Source: Fluviibacter sp039805725 (lineage in GTDB: Bacteria > Pseudomonadota > Gammaproteobacteria > Burkholderiales > Rhodocyclaceae). Taken from it: 15,618 nt of DNA. Numbering within the stretch: position 1 is the first letter of the stretch; each line of letters begins with the position of its first letter. The stretch is taken from contig JBDLTT010000063.1 of assembly GCA_039805725.1 (NCBI GenBank), positions 1-15,618 of the forward strand. The letters run 5' to 3'. Both the position numbers and the translations under genes were made by a program. Below the pieces are notes generated by a model, which was not told the DNA's origin, ran no database searches, and worked only from the letters and a program-made list of their open reading frames with translations. Shown in pieces: positions 8,058 to 13,104 of this stretch.

Positions 8058-8404
8058 GCGGATCGTTCGATCACCACGCCAACACGTGCGACGCCCGGCA
8101 TCATGCCCAGCTTGGCCACCGACACCTGGACCCACTGCGCGCCAAAATCTTCCAGCAACAGTGTGGCGACAAACTCGGCGAGCTTTTCCAGCAACAGAAA
8201 ATGCTTCTCGGCCAATACAGCGCGCAGACGACTCACCACTTCAGCGTAATCAATGGTGTCGTGAATGTCATCACTGGCGCCCGCGGTTGCCGTCGAATGG
8301 CCAATCTTGAGATCGATGACGACCGGTTGCGGCACAATCCGTTCACGCGGATAGATGCCGATCAGGGTTTCTACGCGAAGCGCTTCAATGAAGATGATAT
8401 CCAT
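8054..8404 (-). CDS. folB: Dihydroneopterin aldolase
   Basis: Converts 7,8-dihydroneopterin to 6-hydroxymethyl-7,8-dihydropterin and glycolaldehyde in folate synthesis. The 116-residue product is collinear with E. coli FolB and keeps the positions I associate with catalysis: Glu21 (YPRERIV), Tyr53 (TIDYAEVV), Glu73 (LLLEKLAE) and Lys98 (SVAKLG). The start is set at the ATG at 8404 because MDIIFIEALRVETLIGIY matches the family's N-terminus. An in-frame extension of 18 codons up to 8458 shows no similarity and would run across the inverted repeat in the divergent promoter region. The gene faces xerD tail to tail and plsY head to head. The KLG form in place of E. coli KPG is, as I recall, normal in Pseudomonas and betaproteobacteria. 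Confidence 0.94.
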   Translation of the reverse strand: MDIIFIEALRVETLIGIYPRERIVPQPVVIDLKIGHSTATAGASDDIHDTIDYAEVVSRLRAVLAEKHFLLLEKLAEFVATLLLEDFGAQWVQVSVAKLGMMPGVARVGVVIERSA

Positions 8405-8431
8405 GGCACAGAAATCGTTTGACGGGGGCGC

Positions 8432-8464
8432 GCTACAATACGCACGCTGCGGCCGCATTGTAGC
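8432..8464. promoter_or_regulatory. Inverted repeat with divergent -10-like hexamers between folB and plsY
   Basis: GCTACAAT (8432-8439) and ATTGTAGC (8457-8464) form perfect 8-base inverted arms with a 17-base spacer. Each arm contains TACAAT, one base off the -10 consensus, on the strand that points away from the centre of the other arm: plus for plsY at 8434-8439, minus for folB at 8462-8457. The -35 matches are poor in both directions. This may be a back-to-back promoter pair or an operator shared by both genes. Confidence 0.35.
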
Positions 8465-8497
8465 TGACGCACATGCCTACTGAAAGACGAGACTCAC

Positions 8498-9151
8498 ATG
8501 ACGCCCGATTTGTTCGCACAGATCCTCCCCTTGCAGGATACCGGCACGCCTCTCTTTGTCGTTGCCGTCATTGCCGCCTATCTGATAGGGTGCATTCCTT
8601 TTGCCGTGGTCGTTTCCAAAGCATTCGGTCTGGCCGATCCGCGGTCGTTTGGTTCGGGCAACCCCGGGGCGACCAACGTATTACGTACCGGCAACAAACT
8701 TGCCGCCTTTCTCACATTGTTTGGCGATGCAGCCAAAGGGGCGGTCGCCATTGGCGTGGCTGTTTTAATCGGCATTCCCGCCGACTTGCTGGGCTGGATT
8801 GGTTTCATCGCGTTCATGGGCCACGTCTTTCCGGTGACGCTAGGCTTCAAGGGGGGCAAGGGCGTTTCCACCTCGGCCGGGGTGCTACTGGCGCTCTACT
8901 GGCCGCTGGGCCTCGCCACACTGACGACCTGGCTGCTGGTGGCCTTCACGCTGCGCTACTCGTCGTTATCGGCCATCACCGCCGCACTACTGGCACCCGC
9001 TTACGCCGTTTTCATGGGTTTACCCACGCCGGTGATCGTACCGATCACGTTGATGGTGGCCGTTCTGTTGATCAAGCATGCCGGCAATCTGCGCCGCCTG
9101 TTGGCTGGCCAGGAAAGCAAAATCGGCAGCAAGAAAAAAACTGGGGCCTAA
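8498..9151 (+). CDS. plsY: Acyl-phosphate glycerol-3-phosphate acyltransferase
   Basis: An inner-membrane enzyme that transfers the acyl group from acyl-phosphate (made by PlsX) to glycerol-3-phosphate, the first acylation in phospholipid synthesis. The 217-residue product has about five hydrophobic spans. The first is near residues 19-40 (FVVAVIAAYLIGCIPF). The three known cytoplasmic motifs are present: SGNPGATNVLR (about residues 52-62), GHVFPVTLGFKGGKGVST (about 108-125) and KHAGNLRRLLAGQE near the C-terminus (about 193-206). The tail ends in a Lys-rich stretch. GAG at 8489-8491 sits 6 bases before the ATG. The gene converges on tsaD with 10 bases between the stops. Confidence 0.96.
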   Translation: MTPDLFAQILPLQDTGTPLFVVAVIAAYLIGCIPFAVVVSKAFGLADPRSFGSGNPGATNVLRTGNKLAAFLTLFGDAAKGAVAIGVAVLIGIPADLLGWIGFIAFMGHVFPVTLGFKGGKGVSTSAGVLLALYWPLGLATLTTWLLVAFTLRYSSLSAITAALLAPAYAVFMGLPTPVIVPITLMVAVLLIKHAGNLRRLLAGQESKIGSKKKTGA

Positions 9152-9161
9152 GCGCCGCCTC

Positions 9162-10250
9162 CTAGGCATCCATCAGCGGCCAGCGCGGTTTCACCGAGAA
9201 TGCGCCGGCCGTTTTGGGCGCGCCGCCGGACGTCAACTGCAGCAAGCCAGCCAGTGCAATCATGGCGCCGTTATCGGTGCACAGGCTCAGCTCTGGAAAA
9301 AACACGTCAACCTTGCGCCGCTGGCAAGCAGTCCTCAGCGTTTCGCGTAGATGACGATTCGCCCCCACGCCGCCGGCAACCACCAGGCGTGACAGCCCGG
9401 TTTGCTTGAGCGCCTGCACGCACTTGGCGACCAGCACCTCCGTAATCGATTCCTGCACGGCGGCAGCAAGCGCGGCGCGCCCGGCATCGGTCAGCCCTCC
9501 GTCGGCCTCGGCCGTCTTCACACGCGTTAGCACTGCAGTCTTCAAACCCGCGAAACTGAATTCGAGATCCCCGGAATGCAGCATGGGGCGCGGCAGTTTG
9601 ATTTCGGCCACCAGCACCGGATCGGCGGTTTCGGCCAGCTCGGCCAACGCCGGGCCACCGGGATACCCTAGCCCCAGCAGCTTGGCAGTTTTATCAAAGG
9701 CCTCGCCGGCAGCATCGTCGAGGGTTTCGCCGAGTAATTCGTAAGCGCCGACACCGGTCACCCGCATCAGCTGGGTGTGCCCGCCAGAAACCAGCAGCGC
9801 GACAAACGGAAATTGCGGCGGTTCAGCGGCCAGCAAAGGGGATAAGAGGTGGCCTTCCAGGTGGTGCACTGGCAGCACGGGCTTATTGAGCGCAAAGGCC
9901 AGGGCTTCGGCAAAGGCACTGCCGACCAGTAGCGCCCCAGCCAGCCCCGGCCCCGCGGTATAGGCAATGGCATCGACATCGGCCAGTTCGACCCTGGCAG
10001 CCGCCAAGGTTTGTCTGAGCAGGGGCACCACCCGGCGGATATGGTCGCGTGAAGCCAGTTCCGGCACCACGCCGCCATAGGCCGCGTGCATGGCCACCTG
10101 GGTGTGCAGTGCCTGGCCCAGCAGCATGGGCGCGCCGGTTTGCGTATTCAGGGTGACCAGCGCCACGCCGGTTTCATCGCACGACGACTCCACGCCCAGC
10201 ACCAGCGGAGCTCGGGCATGGTTTGGGGCGGCACAATCGGGGGCGGTCAT
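9162..10250 (-). CDS. tsaD: tRNA N6-threonylcarbamoyladenosine transferase subunit TsaD (Gcp/YgjD)
   Basis: Transfers the threonylcarbamoyl group to A37 of ANN-decoding tRNAs, acting with TsaB and TsaE. The 362-residue product has the ASKHA-fold signatures GVESSCDETGVAL (about residues 19-31), the metal-binding His130 and His134 in PVHHLEGHLL, VSGGHTQL, the block DDAAGEAFDKTAKLLGLGYPGG and Asp326 in CTDNGAMIA. The N-terminus is about 15 residues longer than the E. coli form and low in similarity. The ATG at 10250 is therefore uncertain: a GTG at 10202 would start the protein next to LGVESSCDET. No Shine-Dalgarno precedes the ATG, and a TACAAT lies only 9 bases before it. Confidence 0.95.
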   Translation of the reverse strand: MTAPDCAAPNHARAPLVLGVESSCDETGVALVTLNTQTGAPMLLGQALHTQVAMHAAYGGVVPELASRDHIRRVVPLLRQTLAAARVELADVDAIAYTAGPGLAGALLVGSAFAEALAFALNKPVLPVHHLEGHLLSPLLAAEPPQFPFVALLVSGGHTQLMRVTGVGAYELLGETLDDAAGEAFDKTAKLLGLGYPGGPALAELAETADPVLVAEIKLPRPMLHSGDLEFSFAGLKTAVLTRVKTAEADGGLTDAGRAALAAAVQESITEVLVAKCVQALKQTGLSRLVVAGGVGANRHLRETLRTACQRRKVDVFFPELSLCTDNGAMIALAGLLQLTSGGAPKTAGAFSVKPRWPLMDA

Positions 10251-10251
10251 G

Positions 10252-10270
10252 GGTCGCTATTGTAGCGACC
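10252..10270. repeat. Palindrome immediately upstream of tsaD
   Basis: GGTCGCTA (10252-10259) and TAGCGACC (10263-10270) are perfect 8-base inverted arms around TTG. The minus strand reads TACAAT at 10264-10259, a candidate -10 for tsaD that would put the transcript start within a few bases of the ATG at 10250. It could be an operator or chance. Confidence 0.35.
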
Positions 10271-10315
10271 GCGCCACGGTGCGACACGCCGGTGGGCTGA
10301 AAGCTCAGGAATATT

Positions 10316-10343
10316 TTGATTTTTCCGGTTTTTGTCGTAGAAT
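10316..10343 (+). promoter_or_regulatory. Probable sigma-70 promoter of rpsU
   Basis: TTGATT at 10316-10321 (4 of 6), a 16-base spacer, and TAGAAT at 10338-10343 (5 of 6), within the only AT-rich patch of the tsaD-rpsU gap. The start would be near 10350, giving a leader of about 67 bases. Confidence 0.5.
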
Positions 10344-10366
10344 TTCCAGTTCTAAAGATTTCATCC

Positions 10367-10392
10367 CTGCTCCGGCGTACTTGCCGAGGCAG
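10367..10392 (+). promoter_or_regulatory. rpsU: Hairpin in the rpsU 5' leader
   Basis: CTGCTCCGGC (10367-10376) pairs with GCCGAGGCAG (10383-10392) around the loop GTACTT: nine of ten pairs, one of them G-U, with one C-A mismatch. It ends 13 bases before the GGAG of rpsU. Only TTT follows, so it is not a strong terminator. It may control translation or RNA stability. Confidence 0.45.
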
Positions 10393-10416
10393 TTTCAAAC
10401 CGATTGGAGTTGTTGA

Positions 10417-10629
10417 ATGCCCAGCGTTCGCGTTAAGGAAAACGAGCCGTTCGAAGTCGCCATGCGCCGCTTCAAGCGCACTGTCGAAAAAACCGGTCTG
10501 CTGACCGAGCTGCGTGCCCGTGAGTTCTACGAAAAGCCGACGGCTGAGCGTAAGCGCAAGCTGGCCGCTGCTGTAAAGCGCCTGCACAAGCGCCTGCGCA
10601 GCCAACAGCTGCCGCGCAAGCTCTACTAA
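10417..10629 (+). CDS. rpsU: Small ribosomal subunit protein bS21
   Basis: bS21 is a small basic protein of the 30S platform close to the anti-Shine-Dalgarno end of 16S rRNA, and it helps translation initiation. The 70-residue product is full length (E. coli 71). It shows the family blocks VRVKENEPFEVAMRRFKR, AREFYEKPTAERKRK and the basic C-terminal tail RLHKRLRSQQLPRKLY. GGAG at 10406-10409 lies 7 bases before the ATG. It heads the cluster that continues with yqeY, dnaG and rpoD and is followed at once by a strong terminator, so most of its transcript should end there. Confidence 0.97.
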   Translation: MPSVRVKENEPFEVAMRRFKRTVEKTGLLTELRAREFYEKPTAERKRKLAAAVKRLHKRLRSQQLPRKLY

Positions 10630-10652
10630 TCGCCGCCTAGCGTCGATTCTCG

Positions 10653-10678
10653 AAAGCCGCCGGCCTCCGGCGGCTTTT
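10653..10678 (+). terminator. Intrinsic terminator after rpsU
   Basis: AAAGCCGCCGG (10653-10663) and CCGGCGGCTTT (10667-10677) form a perfect 11-pair stem with the loop CCT, followed by TTTTGCCGTTTTATT. It starts 23 bases after the rpsU stop. It corresponds in position to the terminator between rpsU and dnaG in the E. coli macromolecular synthesis operon. A further short perfect stem (GCCACG/CGTGGC, 10691-10709) follows but has no T-run. Confidence 0.85.
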
Positions 10679-10735
10679 GCCGTTTTATTCGCCACGGTTT
10701 TTGCGTGGCTTCATCATCCGATAGCGAGCAACACC

Positions 10736-11188
10736 ATGACGAGTAGCCTCAAAGACCGCATCACCGAAGACATGAAAAGCGCCATGAAGGCGCGCGAAAG
10801 CGAACGTCTTTCCGCCATTCGCCTGTTGCTCGCCGCCATCAAACAACGTGAAGTCGATGAACGCATCACCCTCGACGATGCCGGCGTCATGGTGGTCGTG
10901 GACAAACTGATCAAACAGCGCCGCGATAGCATTAGTCAATACGAACAAGCGGGTCGCGACGATCTGGCTGCGGCCGAACGTGCCGAAATCGACGTGCTGA
11001 CCCCCTACCTGCCGGCGCAACTATCGGCCGACGAGGTCGCGGCCGCTGTGAAAGCCGCCATTGCCCAGACGGGTGCCGCCAGCCCTGCCGACATGGGTAA
11101 GGTGATGGGCGTGCTCAAGCCGCAACTGGCTGGCAAGACGGATTTGTCCGCCGTATCGCAACAAGTGAAAGCTGCGCTACAGGGCTAA
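10736..11188 (+). CDS. GatB/YqeY domain protein
   Basis: A 150-residue stand-alone YqeY-type protein. The family shares its fold with the C-terminal tRNA-binding domain of the GatB amidotransferase subunit, but its cellular role is not firmly known. Family features include MKSAMKARESERLSAIRLLLAAIK (quoted in parts: MKSAMKARESERL, then IRLLLAAIK), the central block LIKQRRDSISQYEQAGR, and EIDVLTPYLPAQLS followed by ADMGKVMGVLKPQLAGKTD. The whole family length is present. The ribosome-binding site is weak. The gene lies between the rpsU terminator and dnaG, the same place it has in Pseudomonas. The stop codon is inside a 19-base near-perfect palindrome (11183-11201). Confidence 0.92.
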   Translation: MTSSLKDRITEDMKSAMKARESERLSAIRLLLAAIKQREVDERITLDDAGVMVVVDKLIKQRRDSISQYEQAGRDDLAAAERAEIDVLTPYLPAQLSADEVAAAVKAAIAQTGAASPADMGKVMGVLKPQLAGKTDLSAVSQQVKAALQG

Positions 11189-11201
11189 AAGCTTCTTAGC
11201 C
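11183..11201. repeat. Small palindrome over the yqeY stop codon
   Basis: GGCTAA (11183-11188) and TTAGCC (11196-11201) flank AAGCTTC; only one base pair at the centre fails to match. There is no T-run, so termination is unlikely. The rest of the 50-base gap to dnaG shows no promoter and no good ribosome-binding site. Confidence 0.3.
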
Positions 11202-11238
11202 AACCCCTCACCGCAACGCTGGCCATGCGCGCGCAACC

Positions 11239-13014
11239 ATGATTCCGGAATCCTTCATTCAGGAACTTCTGGCACGGATCGATATCGTCGAGATCATTGA
11301 TCGCGTTGTGCCGCTCAAGAAGGCCGGTGCCAACTACGCGGCCTGTTGTCCGTTTCACAAGGAAAAGTCGCCATCGTTTACGGTGAGCCCGGCGAAGCAG
11401 TTCTATCACTGCTTTGGCTGCGGCGCCCACGGCACGGCGATCGGTTTTCTGATGGAGCATCAAGGGCTCAGCTTCCCGGACGCGATCGAAGATCTGGCGC
11501 GGCATTGCGGCCTGACTGTGCCGCAAGAAAATAACGATCGTGCTTTCCGCAAACCAGCGGCCGACAGCGCCGAGGGGCCACCGCTCCTCGACGTGATGCT
11601 GACAGCACACAAATACTATCGAGACGAACTGAAGAAATCGCCACGCGCCATCGCGTACCTTAAGGGGCGCGGGCTGACCGGCGAAATCGCCGCCCGCTTC
11701 GGTATCGGTTATGCACCAGACGGCTGGCAAAACCTACGCGCGGTTTTTCCGGAGTATGACAATGCCAATTTTCAGGCGCTGATCAAGGACGGCTTGGTGA
11801 TCGAGAACGAGCAGAAGCGTCGCTACGACCGTTTCCGTGACCGGGTCATGTTCCCGATTCTGGATCAGAAGGGGCAAGTCATCGCTTTTGGCGGCCGTAT
11901 TCTGGATCAGGGCGAACCAAAATACCTCAATTCGCCGGAAACACCGCTCTTCGAAAAGGGACGCGAGGTCTTCGGCCTGCCACAAGCACGCGAAGCGTGC
12001 CGCCAGACCGATACCGTGATCGTCGTCGAAGGTTATATGGACGTGGTCGCCCTGGCGCAGCATGGCATTGGCAATGCGGTAGCTACCCTGGGCACCGCAA
12101 CGACGACCACCCACGTACGCAAGCTCCTGCGCATGGTTGACCGGGTCGTCTTCTGCTTCGACGGCGATGCTGCCGGCCGCAAAGCGGCCTGGCGCGCCCT
12201 GGAAAACAGCCTGGAGGCGCTGGCTGAACAAAAGGTATTGGCTTTCGCGTTCCTGCCGCCCGAGCACGACCCGGACAGTTACGTCCGTGACCTCGGCAAA
12301 GAGGCATTTCAGGCGGCGATCGATCGCGCCACGCCGCTCTCCGAATTCCTGCTGCAAACCCTTTGCAGCCACGTCGATCTGACCAGCGCCGAAGGGCGCG
12401 CCAAGTTGCTCGCCGAAGCCAAACCCCTACTCCAGAAAATACCGACGCCGATGCTGCGTTTGCAGATCGTCAAGCAATTGGCCGAAAAGACCGGTCTTGA
12501 GCCCGCCGAGGTGGAACGCGGTTGCGAACTCAGCCGTCAGACAGCGACCCCCAGCGCAGCGCCGGGTCGCGCACCTCGTCAGGCCCCCTCTCTGAGTCGT
12601 CGTCTGCTTCGGGTGCTGGTGCAGTCACCCGAACTGTTGGCAGATCTACCCACCGACTTTGCGAACCACTTGCCGAGCAAGGATCCCCTGACGCCGAGCA
12701 TTCGCCGTTTGTTGCCCCTGTTGGCAAGCAATCCACAGCCGTCTGAGCTTCTCGAACGTATTCGGGGTAGTGAGGACGCGCCCATATTGGCCGAAATTTT
12801 TGCCAGTCTGTTGACTGAGCCCCTTGAAAAAGAGGCGCTGAGCGCCGAACTGGAGGGCATCGTCGCCCAGATCGAACGGGATCAACTCGATGCAGAACTG
12901 GCCACCCTCCAGCAGGCCGCGCAACGGGGCAATCTGAACCCGACCGAGAAGGTGCGCTATGCCCAGCTGTTGCAAAGCCTGCAACAGCTGGGTCGAACAG
13001 GCCGCCGACGCTGA
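11239..13014 (+). CDS. dnaG: DNA primase
   Basis: Synthesises the RNA primers for replication forks together with DnaB helicase. The 591-residue product (E. coli 581) has the three known parts. The N-terminal CHC2 zinc-binding domain has Cys37, His40, Cys58 and Cys61 (ACCPFHKEKSPSF and YHCFGCGAHG). The polymerase core has the basic region around RYDRFRDRVMFPI and a TOPRIM fold with Glu264 (VEGYMDV) and Asp308/Asp310 (CFDGDAAGRK). The C-terminal helicase-interaction region, from about residue 450, is less conserved. The ATG at 11239 fits the family N-terminus (FIQELLARIDIVEIID). No Shine-Dalgarno is visible, which resembles the weak initiation known for E. coli dnaG. It sits between yqeY and rpoD. 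Confidence 0.97.
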   Translation: MIPESFIQELLARIDIVEIIDRVVPLKKAGANYAACCPFHKEKSPSFTVSPAKQFYHCFGCGAHGTAIGFLMEHQGLSFPDAIEDLARHCGLTVPQENNDRAFRKPAADSAEGPPLLDVMLTAHKYYRDELKKSPRAIAYLKGRGLTGEIAARFGIGYAPDGWQNLRAVFPEYDNANFQALIKDGLVIENEQKRRYDRFRDRVMFPILDQKGQVIAFGGRILDQGEPKYLNSPETPLFEKGREVFGLPQAREACRQTDTVIVVEGYMDVVALAQHGIGNAVATLGTATTTTHVRKLLRMVDRVVFCFDGDAAGRKAAWRALENSLEALAEQKVLAFAFLPPEHDPDSYVRDLGKEAFQAAIDRATPLSEFLLQTLCSHVDLTSAEGRAKLLAEAKPLLQKIPTPMLRLQIVKQLAEKTGLEPAEVERGCELSRQTATPSAAPGRAPRQAPSLSRRLLRVLVQSPELLADLPTDFANHLPSKDPLTPSIRRLLPLLASNPQPSELLERIRGSEDAPILAEIFASLLTEPLEKEALSAELEGIVAQIERDQLDAELATLQQAAQRGNLNPTEKVRYAQLLQSLQQLGRTGRRR

Positions 13015-13032
13015 TCTGGCACGGATTTTGCC

Positions 13033-13061
13033 TAGAAATTAGGCTGATTTTTGTGTATAAT
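13033..13061 (+). promoter_or_regulatory. Probable promoter of rpoD, overlapping a small hairpin
   Basis: TAGAAA at 13033-13038 (4 of 6), a 17-base spacer and a perfect TATAAT at 13056-13061. The start would be near 13068. The -35 overlaps the inverted repeat GCCTA-GAAAT-TAGGC (13030-13044), which is followed by TGATTTTT and could also act as a weak terminator of dnaG. I see no clear heat-shock promoter. Confidence 0.5.
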
Positions 13062-13104
13062 TAAAGGTTTACTGCATTTCCATTGACTCCTGAGGTTAAA
13101 CGCT

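Noticed and set aside
8405..8458. Eighteen-codon N-terminal extension of folB
   Set aside because: The extra residues match nothing in the family and would cover the divergent promoter region; the ATG at 8404 fits FolB exactly.
10174..10695. Open frame of 173 codons on the minus strand across the tsaD start, rpsU and the terminator
   Set aside because: It crosses two well-supported genes, both promoters and the terminator, so it is a shadow.
12738..12747. GCCGTCTGAG, one base off the Neisseria DNA uptake sequence
   Set aside because: A single imperfect copy inside dnaG; no perfect copy was noticed in the intergenic regions, so it is taken as chance.
13030..13049. Dedicated terminator of dnaG
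   Set aside because: The GCCTA/TAGGC stem has only five pairs and the T-run begins three bases later; it overlaps the rpoD -35, so I record it only as a note on the promoter.
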